NCBI GenBank assembly: GCA_001312405.1
Contig: BBDR01000018.1
Coordinates: 33,442 to 97,441 of the forward strand
Reading direction: 5' to 3'
DNA length: 64,000 bases
From: Clostridium sp. NkU-1
GTDB lineage: Bacteria; Bacillota_A; Clostridia; Lachnospirales; Lachnospiraceae
Translations under genes and position numbers: made by a program
The notes under the pieces: model-generated
Databases searched by the model: none
What the model saw: the letters and a program-made list of their open reading frames with translations, nothing else
What the model was told of the DNA's origin: nothing
In this document: positions 1 to 10,160 of the stretch, in pieces
Layout: the number at the start of each line of letters is the position of its first letter
Position numbering within the stretch: position 1 is the first letter of the stretch

Positions 1-336
1 GTTATGTTAACTAAAATAGATAAGGACAGACCTGTCCTTTCCGAGGATGTTATGGAACAGGTCAATATTAATATTAAATACGATGGATATATCCGCAGGC
101 AGAGACAACAGGTAAGTCAGTATAAAAAGCTGGAGAATAAAAAGCTGGATGTGGAATTTGATTATTCCACGGTAAAGGGGCTTAGAAGAGAGGCCATCCA
201 GAAACTGAATCTGTATAAGCCCATGTCCATTGGACAGGCATCCAGAATATCCGGTGTATCACCGGCAGATATATCAGTTTTGCTCGTTTATTTAGAGCAG
301 CTTCGATATCAGAAGAGCCTGGAAAAGAAAGAATGA
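1..336 (+). CDS. mnmG: MnmG (GidA) tRNA uridine modification enzyme, C-terminal part
   Basis: This is the last 111 residues of an FAD-dependent tRNA modification enzyme; the 5' end lies outside the window and the frame is open from base 1. With MnmE, MnmG places the carboxymethylaminomethyl group on wobble uridine U34. The visible part is the helical C-terminal domain that contacts MnmE and tRNA: it contains the typical stretch [10 protein letters not shown] followed by [18 protein letters not shown]. The gene ends 10 bases before rsmG, the usual neighbour in Firmicutes near the replication origin. No frame break is seen in this part. The assignment rests on family resemblance plus this context. 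Confidence 0.93.
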   Translation, partial: VMLTKIDKDRPVLSEDVMEQVNINIKYDGYIRRQRQQVSQYKKLENKKLDVEFDYSTVKGLRREAIQKLNLYKPMSIGQASRISGVSPADISVLLVYLEQLRYQKSLEKKE

Positions 337-346
337 GGAATTATAT

Positions 347-1078
347 ATGACAGGAGCATTTGAAGAAAATCTCCGAAAAGAACTGAATTTATTGTCCATA
401 GAATTAGAAGAGAATCAAATAAATCAATTTTATAATTATTTTGAATTATTAGTAGAATGGAATAAATTCATGAATTTAACTGCAATTACAGAAATGGATG
501 AAGTGATCACAAAGCATTTTGTTGACAGTTTATCCCTGATTAAAGCAGTAGAGGAGATTGGTACAAAGCATTACAGAATCATTGATGTAGGAACTGGGGC
601 AGGATTTCCTGGAATTCCTTTAAAGATTGCATTTCCTGATTTAAAAATCACATTAATGGATTCCTTGAATAAAAGGGTGAATTTTTTAAATGAAGTAATT
701 AATGGTTTGGGACTTAAAAAAATAGAGGCCATCCACGGGAGGGCAGAAGACCTGGGAAGAGATGCTCTTCATCGGGAACAGTATGATTTTTGCGTTTCCA
801 GAGCAGTTGCTAACTTAAGCACTTTATCCGAATACTGTATGCCTTTTGTAAAAGTGGGAGGTCATTTTATTCCGTATAAATCCGGGAAGATTGAAGAAGA
901 GCTGGCAGCGGCAAAACACGCCATATTTTTATTAGGTGGAAGTGTGGAGGAAGTGAAAACCTTTTTATTGCCGGGAACAGATGCGGAACGGTCATTGGTT
1001 AAGATAATCAAGAATAATGGCATTTCTAAAAAGTATCCAAGAAAAGCTGGCTTGCCATCAAAGGAGCCGTTAAAATAA
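347..1078 (+). CDS. rsmG: 16S rRNA (guanine-527-N7) methyltransferase RsmG
   Basis: Intact 243-residue protein, the normal length of RsmG (GidB). It methylates N7 of G527 in 16S rRNA using S-adenosylmethionine; loss in other bacteria gives low-level streptomycin resistance. The SAM-binding loop is visible around residues 82-93 as DVGTGAGFPGIP, followed by the acidic LMDSLNKR strand and the SRAVANL segment typical of the family. The N-terminus EWNKFMNLTAI is also characteristic. It follows mnmG by 10 bases, so the two are probably co-transcribed. The stop codon is only a couple of bases before the first parS palindrome. One of the few genes here without a frame break. Confidence 0.95.
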   Translation: MTGAFEENLRKELNLLSIELEENQINQFYNYFELLVEWNKFMNLTAITEMDEVITKHFVDSLSLIKAVEEIGTKHYRIIDVGTGAGFPGIPLKIAFPDLKITLMDSLNKRVNFLNEVINGLGLKKIEAIHGRAEDLGRDALHREQYDFCVSRAVANLSTLSEYCMPFVKVGGHFIPYKSGKIEEELAAAKHAIFLLGGSVEEVKTFLLPGTDAERSLVKIIKNNGISKKYPRKAGLPSKEPLK

Positions 1079-1080
1079 AA

Positions 1081-1096
1081 TGTTTCACGTGAAACA
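1081..1096. promoter_or_regulatory. parS centromere site 1
   Basis: Perfect 16-bp palindrome TGTTTCACGTGAAACA. It matches the universal bacterial parS consensus (TGTTNCACGTGAAACA), the site on which ParB loads and spreads. It starts two bases after the rsmG stop. The parB gene is 2.3 kb downstream, which supports the call. Confidence 0.95.
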
Positions 1097-1172
1097 TCCT
1101 TAAGCTGTTAGTTAAACCTCATTAAGTAGCAAAGCGGATTGAGAATATCCGATTGACTAATTGAGCAGTGGA

Positions 1173-1188
1173 TGTTTCACGTGAAACA
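1173..1188. promoter_or_regulatory. parS centromere site 2
   Basis: Second identical perfect palindrome TGTTTCACGTGAAACA, 92 bp after the first, in the gap between rsmG and the convergent hydrolase gene. It is part of the parS cluster at the parAB locus. Confidence 0.95.
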
Positions 1189-1208
1189 TTATTTTTTTAT
1201 TATTTTGA

Positions 1209-2156
1209 TTAAACAAAGAACATTTGAATAACACGATACAATTCAGAAGGGTTTTCCAGCTGAGGAAAGTATTTGGAGTTACCAATCAGGGAACTTTCAA
1301 TGGCCGGATTATATATCTGATATTCCCTGATCATCTCGCTAATGTTTTCCATTTCACATCCCCCAATAATATAAATGCTGTTATTGATTTTCTTTAAAGC
1401 ATTTGCAATATTGCACTTGGTATAATTACATCTGACACTGGCATACAAGGATTTGGGTGATTCTCCCAAATGGGCTGATTCATAGTATGCATCAACCAGT
1501 GAGGTCTTTACGGAATAGGGATTATAGAAGTTGCTAGAAAATTCTTCCATAATTGCCTGTTTGCTGGTAGCAAAGTGATAGAGCAGTGTTCCTAAAACAG
1601 GCAAGTCCAAAATAAATTTATAAACTTTACCGTGCTTGTTCGGTATCTGGCTGCATGACAGTAAGGTATCCGGATTAATCAGCATGATCTGATCAAATAA
1701 TTCTGGTGACTGATTGCATGCCATAACAGCAAGTGGAGATGAGGAACCGGATGCAATGACATTGGTACGATGTCCAATTTCTGATTTGATAAAATCAGAA
1801 ATCATCTGAACATAAAGGTAGTTGGTATAAGTCAGATCCGGTTTTTCAGAGCGTCCGCATCCTAAGAGGTCCACAGCATATACGGTATACTGTTCTTTTA
1901 AATGATCTATCATTTGATTCCATTCATATCCGCTGGAACAAGCTGTTAAATCATGAATGAGTAAAAGCGGCTTACCGGTTCCCGTTTTTGTATAATGAAT
2001 ATTACCAAAACGCCATTTATAGCAAAGGGATTTTGAATCAGACAATATGTTTTTGGAGGTTGCGGAATATTTAATACATTTATTAATGACAGCAGTGGCA
2101 GTGGCAGTGCTGGCTGATAAAATAAGCAAGGTCAATAATTTGTTCTTTGTTTTCAT
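1209..2156 (-). CDS. alpha/beta-fold hydrolase with N-terminal membrane anchor or signal
   Basis: Intact 315-residue protein. The first about 20 residues are a short basic head followed by a hydrophobic, Ala/Thr-rich stretch, so it is probably membrane-anchored or exported. The alpha/beta hydrolase core begins near residue 55: an oxyanion-type strand PLLLIHDLTA, then VYAVDLLGCGRSEKPD, the usual segment before the nucleophile. The nucleophile elbow is unusual: SGSSS in place of the common GxSxG. The C-terminal half is less typical and the catalytic Asp and His are not certain. The start is set by a GGAGG ribosome site just upstream (bases 2162-2167 on this strand). It faces away from parA. Substrate unknown; esterase or lipase-like activity is inference from the fold only. 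Confidence 0.75.
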   Translation of the reverse strand: MKTKNKLLTLLILSASTATATAVINKCIKYSATSKNILSDSKSLCYKWRFGNIHYTKTGTGKPLLLIHDLTACSSGYEWNQMIDHLKEQYTVYAVDLLGCGRSEKPDLTYTNYLYVQMISDFIKSEIGHRTNVIASGSSSPLAVMACNQSPELFDQIMLINPDTLLSCSQIPNKHGKVYKFILDLPVLGTLLYHFATSKQAIMEEFSSNFYNPYSVKTSLVDAYYESAHLGESPKSLYASVRCNYTKCNIANALKKINNSIYIIGGCEMENISEMIREYQIYNPAIESSLIGNSKYFPQLENPSELYRVIQMFFV

Positions 2157-2574
2157 ATTTTCCCTCCTGAAGTGAGTTTATCTTTTCTTATTATAATATA
2201 ATCAATATGGACTTACAACGCCTAACATATTAATTTATTCTTAAAACTTGGAAAAACCTTACAGATATTCTTTTTTAGTGGAAGAACTTGGTCATAAAAT
2301 TGTTAAATTCCTTTGGGTACAGCCTTATGATGGCTATGTATAGAAATAAAACTGGAAAAATGTTTCACGTGAAACATTTTTTATATTTTATAGATTTTTT
2401 TTACAGGAAACCATAGGAAAAAAAAATAAAGTATGCTATACTCTACTTTGAAATGCAATTTCCGGATGTTATAACAGGAAAAGGTTGAAAGGAAAATGTC
2501 TTTTAACCTTTAATTTGTGGATCAACTGGATAAACAAGTATATCCCCTTGATTCATTAGGAGGCAAAATTAAAA
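2157..2574. other. Intergenic region upstream of parA
   Basis: A 418-bp gap between the divergent hydrolase gene and parA. It holds the third parS site (2361-2376) and, at 2558-2564, the AGGAGGC ribosome site of parA. The region is AT-rich; I could not pick a convincing -35/-10 pair. No small gene is evident. Confidence 0.6.
2361..2376. promoter_or_regulatory. parS centromere site 3
   Basis: Third identical perfect palindrome TGTTTCACGTGAAACA, 214 bp upstream of the parA start. Its place in the parA promoter region could also let ParB influence parAB expression, which is inference. Confidence 0.94.
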
Positions 2575-3348
2575 ATGGGAAGAATCATTGCGATAGCAAA
2601 CCAGAAAGGCGGAGTCGGTAAAACGACTACTGCGATCAATTTATCTGCTTGTCTTGCGGAATCAAGACAGCGGGTATTGGCTGTGGATTTTGATCCACAG
2701 GGAAATGAGACCAGCGGATTGGGGGTCGAAAAAAAGTTCCATTGAGCGAACGGTATACGATCTGCTGGTAGGAGAGTGTGAAATTGAAGAATGCCTGATT
2801 ACCAATGTTCAGGAAAACCTGGATTTGCTTCCTTCCAATGTGGATTTAGCAGGAGCAGAAATTGAATTATTGGAAATCGAGAACAAGGAAACACTCCTCA
2901 AAACATATCTTGAAAAAAATCAAGAAACACTATGATTTTATTATCATAGATTGTCCTCCGTCATTGAATCTATTGACAATTAATGCCTTAACAGCTGCAA
3001 ACACCGTATTAGTACCAATTCAATGTGAATATTATGCGTTAGAAGGATTGAGCCAGGTACTGAAAACGGTAAATCTGGTAAAAAAAGAAGCTAAATCCCG
3101 CCCTTGAGATGGAAGGTGTGGTTTTTACCATGTATGATGCCAGGACAAACCTTTCCCTGGAAGTTGTGGAAAGTGTTAAAAATAATTTAAACCAGAATAT
3201 CTATAAAACCATTATACCCAGAAATGTCAGACTGGCAGAGGCTCCCAGCCATGGAATGCCGATTAATTTATATGATTCCAGATCAGCAGGAGCGGAAAGC
3301 TACCGGTTACTGGCGGCAGAAGTAATAAGCAGAGGAGAAGAAATATAA
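2575..3348 (+). CDS. parA: ParA/Soj chromosome partitioning ATPase (three frame breaks)
   Basis: ATP-dependent partner of ParB in chromosome segregation. The ATG at 2575 follows AGGAGGC and opens with the deviant Walker A motif KGGVGKTT (residues 10-17), then AVDFDPQGN and, further on, the Walker B segment IIIDCPPSL and the MYDARTNLS segment typical of Soj. The frame is broken three times, each explained by one extra base: A7 near 2733, A7 near 2917 and the C run near 3103. Corrected length is 256 residues, the usual size. The stop is two bases before the parB start, so parAB is one operon. I read the breaks as sequence error because parAB is otherwise fully conserved. Confidence 0.93.
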
Positions 3349-3350
3349 TT

Positions 3351-4301
3351 ATGGCAAAGAGAACGGGTTTAGGAAAAGGCCTTGGAGCAATTTTTGGAGA
3401 TGAAGTAATGGAATCTGCAGCAGAGGAACAGGAAATGAAAAACCATCCAAAGCCGGAGCAGACAATAATAAAAAAAAGAAACAGGACAAGAGGAATCGGA
3501 AGCAGGAAAAGGAATGTTCCTCAAAATATCCTCCATTGAACCGAATCATAATCAGCCAAGAATGGAATTTAGGGAGGAATCCCTTATAGAATTGGCGGAA
3601 TCCATGAAAGAATATGGTGTTTTGCAGCCACTTTTGGTACAGAAAAAAAAGGGGATTTCTACGAAATCATTGCCGGTGAGCGAAGATGGAGAGCGGCAAA
3701 GCTGGCAGGTTTGAAAGAAGTGCCTGTGGTGATCCGGGAGTATACGAAGCAGCAGTCAATGGAAATTGCATTGATTGAAAATGTACAGAGAGAAGATTTA
3801 AATCCCATTGAAGAAGCCAAGGCTTATCAAAGGCTGATGCAGGAATTTGGATTAAAGCAGGAAGAAATTGCAGCACGGGTGGCAAAAAAAACAGGGTAAC
3901 CATAACCAACAGCATGCGTTTATTAAAGCTGGAAAAACGAGTTCAGGATATGCTCATACAAAACCAGATCACAGGAGGACATGCCAGAGCACTTCTGGCT
4001 GTTGATGATCCTGAAATGCAATTTCAAATTGCAGGAAGGATCGTTGCTGAAAATCTAAGTGTCCGTGAAGTGGAAAAGCTTGTTAAATCCTTATCGAAGA
4101 AAAAAAGAACCAAAGGAAAAAAAGGAAGAGGATGAGAGCATTTTTCTGATATTCAGGGAATTGGAAGACCGAATGAAAACTGCCATGGGAACCAAAGTAA
4201 GCATTAACCGGAAAGACAGTAACAAAGGAAGAGTGGAAATTGAGTACTATTCTGAGGCAGAATTGGAAAGAATAGTAGAGTTGATAGAATCCATAAGATA
4301 A
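3351..4301 (+). CDS. parB: ParB/Spo0J partition protein (several frame breaks)
   Basis: CTP-dependent clamp that binds parS and nucleates the partition complex. The N-terminus MAKRTGLGKGLGAIF is diagnostic of chromosomal ParB/Spo0J. The CTPase domain shows NHNQPR and the GERRWRAA motif (read across the break near 3655), followed by ENVQREDLNPIEEA and a helix-turn-helix region ending in TITNSMRLLKL. Frame breaks lie in A runs near 3480, 3652, 3886 and 4104; the A8 runs at 3652 and 3886 look two bases too long. Corrected length is about 314 residues, normal for the family. It follows parA after two bases. Three parS targets lie upstream. Confidence 0.92.
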
Positions 4302-4325
4302 CATCATAGAAGCGAGGACGAAAGA

Positions 4326-4833
4326 ATGGACAACAGTTTATTGAATCAGTTACCGGTTGATCCTGCTTTTTTTAATTATTGGATTAGCTGTAATTACCAT
4401 GATATTACTGATCGTTGTAATCATATGTCTGATTCAGATGAGAAAGCTGTATCGCAGATACGACTATTTTATGAGGGGCAAGGATGCGGAAACCCTGGAA
4501 GAGATTATTATGGAACAGATGGAGGATATTGCGGAGCTTAAAGCGGAAGACCGCGCCAATAAGGACTCTCTTCGTAATACTAACAAGAATTACAGAAGTG
4601 CTTTCCAGAAATTCGGACTTATAAAATACAATGCATTTAAAGGGATGGGCGGTAACCTAAGCTTTGCAATGGCAATCCTTGATTATACAAATTCCGGTTT
4701 TGTTTTGAATTCCGTTCATAGCCGGGAAGGATGCTATGTTTACATTAAGGAAGTGGAAAGAGGAGAAACAGATGTTTTGCTTGGAAGCGAGGAAAAAGAT
4801 GCTTTGGAGCAGGCATTGGGATATCATTCATAA
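4326..4833 (+). CDS. DUF4446 family membrane-anchored protein (one frame break)
   Basis: Corrected length 168 residues. The N-terminus MDNSLLNQLPVDPAF runs into a single long hydrophobic segment (about residues 16-40, rich in I, L, V), then a cytoplasmic region with a coiled-coil-like helix (EEIIMEQMEDIAELKAE) and a compact C-terminal domain containing FGLIKYNAF and LSFAMAILD, typical of DUF4446. The break is an extra T in the T7 run near 4371. This family commonly follows parB in Clostridia, and here starts 24 bases after it, so it may share the transcript. Function is not known. Confidence 0.82.
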
Positions 4834-4835
4834 AA

Positions 4836-4868
4836 AACCAGGTGCGGCGAAAGCTGCACCTGGTTTTT
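4836..4868 (+). terminator. Rho-independent terminator after the parAB operon
   Basis: Stem AACCAGGTGC (4836-4845) pairs with GCACCTGGTT (4856-4865) around a 10-base loop and is followed by T residues. It lies directly after the DUF4446 stop. Confidence 0.9.
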
Positions 4869-4941
4869 ATAATAGCAAAAGCATTATAATTTTTGATCGA
4901 AACCTTTGAAAGAATAGATTGAATTTTAGTTTACAATAATT

Positions 4942-5808
4942 CTACGAAGGTATATGATCGGAGGGGTATATGATCTGCTTCATTTCCATATGGCGTTCCT
5001 CTGTAAGCGCTGCTCCGATGGCAGTACCGTATTCCGCCTGGTCCGGTATGATGAAATGAACATGAAACATGGTTCAAGGGTTTGGAAGACGTCTTTACAC
5101 TGAGGGAATTTTGCCAGATTTCCGGTCATGACAAAATTAGTGATATTGCTGTTCAGTGAAGATAAAATAGCGGATTTTGCTATAACCTGAAGTACCATAT
5201 TAATGATTCCTACGGCAATATCCTCGTCGGATACAAGGTTTCTCACCTTACCGAAATTAGAGGCTGTGGCAGAAAGAGGAAGGCCGGGCAGGGGAGTTCT
5301 TGAGATATCCTGTATTTGTAAGTCAACGTTGCTTATATTCCCCCGGCTTGCCAGCTCCATGATCTGGGAGATATCCTGGGTTTTAAGGAGTAGGCTTGAA
5401 AGGCCGAGGATGGTTCCTCCACCTATGCCGATTCCTCCGGTGTGAGTAATTTTTTTCTCCGTTTACCTGGACAAGAGAGGTTCCTGTTCCCATGCTTACC
5501 ACGATTAAGTCGTTCAGTCCAGTAAAATATTGTCCTCCAAGACCATTGCAGGTGAATTCGTCTACCTTAAAAGTAGGAATTCCGTATAAGGGCTGTTCTA
5601 CGTAAGCGCTGCCAACCCCTGTGATCATAATTTTTTCAATTTCATTCAACTGGATGTTGTTTTCATAGATGAATTTTCCAAGAGCTCCAAACAGAGAAGC
5701 GATTGGGTTATCAGCTTTAACAAAAGTAGGAATTTTTAATTTACCATCTTGAAATCCTACAATTTTAGTTGTGCTTCCTCCAAGATCAATTCCAATTGTA
5801 ATTTTCAT
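4942..5808 (-). CDS. coaW: Type II pantothenate kinase (frame breaks)
   Basis: Phosphorylates pantothenate in the first step of coenzyme A synthesis. The start MKITIGIDLGGSTTKIVG carries the ASKHA-fold phosphate-1 motif; further motifs are ITGVGSAY, VSMGTGTSLV and, after the first break, GGIGIGGGTILGLS, which together mark the eukaryotic-like type II family. One break is an extra base in the A/T run near 5449; a second near 5070 shifts the C-terminus. Restoring it gives an end resembling EYGTAIGAAL and a stop at 4942, about 287 residues. This is the usual length for type II enzymes. It is convergent with the parAB operon. Confidence 0.85.
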
Positions 5809-6446
5809 AATTTTAAAATCCCCTTAATCTTGTATATAAAAAAATATAATCTTACCTGTGAAAACGATGTTTAAGGTAACATAATTATATGTCTGCGCAG
5901 ATATACCTGCGTTGTTAAGGCTTACTATATCATACATGATGCGCATTGCCAAGTTTTTAAATCCGTCCAAAAGCCGTTTATCGTCCTTTTTTTAAGAATA
6001 AACCGGGAAATAGATGCTCAGAATATAACTTATCTAAAACAGCTTTTCAGATTTCTGATAAAAGGCAGTGTTTTTTACAGCCGCTCATCAGATTATGTAA
6101 ACAACTTTTTGTTTCTATAATTATAACTTATCTGAACTTGCAGTGCAGGTGAAGATAAAAGTGCTGATTTTTATCCCATTCCTCCGATTATGGGAAGTGT
6201 TTTTGGCTTCCGGTCGTATGTTTAATTGAAAAAAAAGAGAAGAGCGCTCAGAAGTAACCTTATATTGTATTAAATTTAAAAATATGAGATTTGAATAAAA
6301 AATAGCTTGAACCATGTATATTTTTTGTAAAATATAACATTGACAAAAAAATAACAATAGCATATAATGAAATCACGATAGATCGTTAAAAAAAATATCG
6401 ATACAAAAATACCTATTTAACTTATTTTAAAAATTGGAGGAAAATC
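5809..6446. other. Long intergenic region upstream of adhE
   Basis: A 638-bp AT-rich gap between divergently oriented coaW and adhE. It contains the adhE promoter (6340-6368) and a short perfect palindrome TCTGCGCAGA at 5892-5901. I see no convincing protein gene: a minus-strand open frame at 6121-6363 lacks a ribosome site and family resemblance. The rest shows nothing I can name. Confidence 0.6.
6340..6368 (+). promoter_or_regulatory. Sigma-A type promoter of adhE
   Basis: TTGACA at 6340-6345 and TATAAT at 6363-6368, separated by exactly 17 bases: a perfect consensus housekeeping promoter. Transcription would start near 6375, giving a leader of about 70 bases before the adhE ATG. Confidence 0.9.
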
Positions 6447-9067
6447 ATGATGGCTAAGAAAGAAGAACAGGTAAGAGTTCCTGAGATCATTGATAGTGTA
6501 GATGCCCTGATCGCGAAGATGGAAGTCATGAAAGAGGCTCAGAGAGTATTTGCTTCCTTCACCCAGGAACAGGTGGATAAGATCTTTTATGAAGCAGCAA
6601 GTGCTGCCAATAAGTTAAGAATCCCTCTGGCAAAAATGGCTGTAGAAGAAACCGGTATGGGTGTTGTAGAAGACAAGGTCATTAAGAACAACTATGCTGC
6701 AGAATATATTTATAACTCATATAAAGACACCAAAACCTGTGGTGTGATCGAAGAAGATAAGGCATATGGCATTAAGAAAATTGCAGAGCCTATTGGTCTG
6801 ATTGCGGCGGTTATTCCGACTACAAACCCGACTTCAACTGCTATTTTCAAAACCCTGATCAGCTTAAAGACCAGGAATGCCATCATAATTTCCCCTCACC
6901 CACGTGCAAAGAATTCTACCATTGCGGCTGCAAAGGTGGTTCTCGATGCCGCTGTTAAGGCCGGCGCACCGGAAGGAATCATCGGCTGGATCGACGTTCC
7001 TTCTCTGGAACTGACCAATGAGGTCATGAGAAGTGCAGATATTATTCTGGCAACTGGCGGCCCTGGTATGGTGAAAGCAGCTTATTCTTCAGGAAAACCA
7101 GCCCTTGGCGTTGGTGCAGGCAATACCCCTGTAATCATTGATGATACGGCTGATATTAAGATGGCTGTCAGCTCCATTATCCATTCCAAGACCTTTGACA
7201 ATGGTATGATCTGCGCTTCCGAGCAGTCTGTAACGGTTCTTGAACCTGTTTATGATGCAGTTAAAAAAGAGTTTGCAGCCAGAGGTTGCTATTTCTTAAA
7301 GGAAGATGAACTGAATAAGGTACGTAAGACCATTATTATCAATGGCGCGTTAAATGCCAAGATCGTAGGCCAGAAAGCTCACACCATTGCAAAGCTTGCA
7401 GGCGTGGAAGTTCCTGAATCCGCAAAGATCCTGATCGGTGAGGTTGAGAGCGTTAATCTGGAAGAAGAATTTGCACATGAAAAGCTGTCACCGGTTCTGG
7501 CTATGTATAAGGCAAAAACCTTTGATGAGGCGATTGAAAAGGCAGAGCAGCTGGTTGCTGACGGTGGTTACGGACATACCTCTTCTCTTTATATAAATGT
7601 AAATGAAAAAGAAAAAAATGGCAAAGCATGCAGCGGCTATGAAGACCTGCCGTATCCTGGTGAATACCCCATCTTCTCACGGCGGTATCGGTGATATCTA
7701 CAACTTCAAGCTTCAGCCATCCCTGACTCTGGGCTGCGGTTCCTGGGGCGGAAACTCTGTTTCTGAAAACGTTGGGGTAAAGCATTTGCTGAATATTAAG
7801 ACCGTTGCTGAGAGGAGAGAGAACATGCTGTGGTTCAGAAATCCTGAAAAGGTTTACTTTAAAAAAAGGTTGTATGCCTGTAGCACTTAGTGAATTAAAG
7901 GATGTATATAACAAAAAGAGAGCATTTGTAGTAACAGACTCCTTCCTTTACATGAACGGTTATACAAAACCGATTACAGATAAATTAGATGAAATGGGCA
8001 TCGTTTATACCGTATTTTCCGATGTTCAGCCAGATCCGACCCTGGCAAATGCTCAGGCAGGTGCGGCTGCTATGAAGGCATTCCAGCCGGATACCATTAT
8101 CGCCTTAGGCGGCGGTTCTGCCATGGACGCAGGTAAGATCATGTGGGTAATGTATGAGCATCCAGAGGTGGACTTCCAGGATATGGCCATGCGCTTTATG
8201 GATATCCGTAAGAGAGTCTACACATTCCCTAAAATGGGTGAAAAGGCTTACTTTGTGGCCATCCCAACTTCTTCTGGTACTGGTTCTGAGGTAACCTCCT
8301 TTGCGGTTATTACTGACCAGGAAACAGGGGTAAAATATCCTCTTGCAGACTATGAATTAATGCCGAATATGGCTATCGTTGATGCGGACAACATGATGAG
8401 TCAGCCTAAGGGCCTCACAAGTGCTTCCGGTATTGACGTTTTGACTCATGCATTGGAGGCTTATGCTTCTATAATGGCTTCTGATTATACGGACGGTCTT
8501 GCACTTAAGTCCATGAAAAATGTATTTAACTATCTGCCTATAGCATACAATGACGGAACTAATGTAGAGGCCAGATGTAAGATGGCAGATGCTTCCTGCA
8601 TGGCTGGTATGGCATTTAATAACGCATTTTTAGGTGTATGCCATTCCATGGCCCATAAATTAGGCGCTTATCATCACCTTCCTCATGGTGTTGCAAATGC
8701 GCTGCTGATCACCCTGGTCATGGAGTTCAATGCTTGTGAAGTTCCGGCTAAAATGGGAACCTTCCCACAGTATGAGTATCCACATACCCTGGCAAGATAT
8801 GCAGAATGCGCTCGTTTCTGCGGCCTGGAAGGTAAGGATGATGCAGAACTGCTTAAGAAATTTATTGCAAAGATCGAGGAATTAAAGAAGGCAGTAGGAA
8901 TCAAGGCAACCATTAAGGATTATGGCATTGATGAGAAGAACTTCCTGGCTACTCTGGATGAAATGGTTGAAAATGCATTTGATGACCAGTGTACAGGCGC
9001 AAATCCAAGATATCCTCTTATGAGCGAAATTAAGGAAATGTATTTAAAAGCTTACTACGGTAAATAA
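6447..9067 (+). CDS. adhE: Bifunctional acetaldehyde-CoA / alcohol dehydrogenase AdhE (two frame breaks)
   Basis: Reduces acetyl-CoA to acetaldehyde and then ethanol, regenerating NAD+ in fermentation; these enzymes form cytosolic filaments (spirosomes). The N-terminal half is the CoA-acylating aldehyde dehydrogenase: IPTTNPTSTAIFK, GAGNTPV and the catalytic cysteine C256 in NGMICASEQS. The C-terminal half is the iron-dependent alcohol dehydrogenase: GGGSAMDAGKIMW, GTGSEVTSF and the metal-binding HSMAHKLGAYHHLPHG region. Breaks are an extra A near 7615 and near 7864; corrected length is 872 residues, as expected. Two ATGs (6447, 6450) follow GGAGG at 6436-6440; I took the first. A strong promoter and a strong terminator make it a single-gene unit, likely highly expressed. 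Confidence 0.95.
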
Positions 9068-9080
9068 GTTTAAATAGGTG

Positions 9081-9130
9081 GCAAAAGGCCGTACCCGAAT
9101 CGCGGGGCGGCCTTTTGCATTTTCTTTTTT
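9081..9130 (+). terminator. Rho-independent terminator after adhE
   Basis: GCAAAAGGCC (9081-9090) pairs with GGCCTTTTGC (9109-9118), with additional G/C pairing towards the loop, followed by a T-rich tract from 9121. The A-rich left side could also serve the convergent nudC transcript. Confidence 0.88.
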
Positions 9131-9973
9131 TATTTTACCTTCCCATCTTTAAATAAAAGGATCATCTCATGGGTCAGGCTTAAGTTGGTGAAATCGTCAG
9201 GGATATCCTCCGGAGCCATCCAGTCTGCTGTGGATAACTCTGTTTCATCCAGACGGACCTGTGGAGAACCATCCAGCTCAGCCCAGTAACCGACTAAAAT
9301 GGAATCACTGAACGCCCATGGCTGGTTTTTGTAATAGCGTATGTTTTTGACCCGAAGACCTGTTTCTTCCATTACCTCCCGGTTTACCGTATCTTCCAGG
9401 GTCTCACCGAATTCCGTATAGCCTGCGATCAGGCATACCGGGTGTATTCTCTTCCCGCATACTTGGTCAGCAGAAGCTTTCCGTTGTAAGTAACAGCCAC
9501 AATGACGGCTGGAGCAATCTTTGGGTAAACGGTATTGCCGCAGGAGGAGCAGACCATGGATCGTTCTTTTTTTACTTTTCATCATGGGAGAGCCGCAGCA
9601 GCCGCAGAACCGGTTGGAGCTGTAAAACCGGTGAAGCTGCCCGGCAGAAACAGCTGCAAAGGACACCCACATGGGCTTTAGCTCCCTTAATGCTCCTGTT
9701 TTATAAAAGAAAAGGGAATCGGTTCCTGTCAGGCTGATATTGGTTTCATCTACAAGAAAAAAATCCATCTGGTCAATGGAGAAAAGATAGTCAGAGCAGG
9801 ACATGGCTTCTTTGCTTAAGTTTTTTTAAGTCTCCGAATTGGGGGATTTTTGTGGAACTCTTGTGGTCAAGGAGGAGGCAGCCATCCTGGAAGTATAGAA
9901 AATAGCTGTCCATGTGGGGCGTTTTTATCTGAAATTCGTTATGGAATACATGGGGAAAAATATCCTGAATCAT
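9130..9973 (-). CDS. nudC: NADH pyrophosphatase NudC, Nudix family (three frame breaks)
   Basis: Hydrolyses NAD(H), and in other bacteria removes NAD caps from RNA. Corrected length is 280 residues. The N-terminal domain is followed by a four-cysteine zinc ribbon (FCGCCG and, after frame correction, VCSSCGNTVYP), then the Nudix box: a GYTEFGE start, REVMEETGL end, in the GX5EX7REUXEEXGU spacing. The NudC-specific signature follows as QPWAFSDS. Breaks: extra A near 9827, extra A near 9570, and a missing C near 9419. Convergent with adhE. The position of zinc ribbon and signature makes the family call firm; substrate preference is from the family. Confidence 0.88.
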
Positions 9974-10160
9974 CTGTAAAGAACCTTCTTTGGCATAATT
10001 TACTTAATGAAGCAAGCAAAGCGCGCCTGTATTTAAAAAAATCAGCCATCCAGTGAGCCAAAGGCAAACTGAACTTCCTTTCTAAATTATTTACATTAAA
10101 GTATTGTAATCTATTTTAAATTTCAAAATGTTTCCTGTCAAGCCATTAGAAGATAGTTAA

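Noticed and set aside
6324..6340. Rex-type redox operator at the adhE promoter
   Set aside because: TTGTAAAATATAACAT resembles a Rex box only loosely: the arms do not form the expected symmetric 18-base repeat.
6121..6363. Minus-strand 80-residue open frame upstream of adhE
   Set aside because: No ribosome site, no family features, and it covers the adhE promoter.
2575..9067. Programmed frameshifting at A-rich slippery runs (A7/A8 followed by G) in parA, parB and adhE
   Set aside because: The same kind of break occurs in C, G and T runs, in dozens of unrelated genes, as both gains and losses, and no stimulatory structures or matching Shine-Dalgarno sites recur. A technical cause explains all of them.
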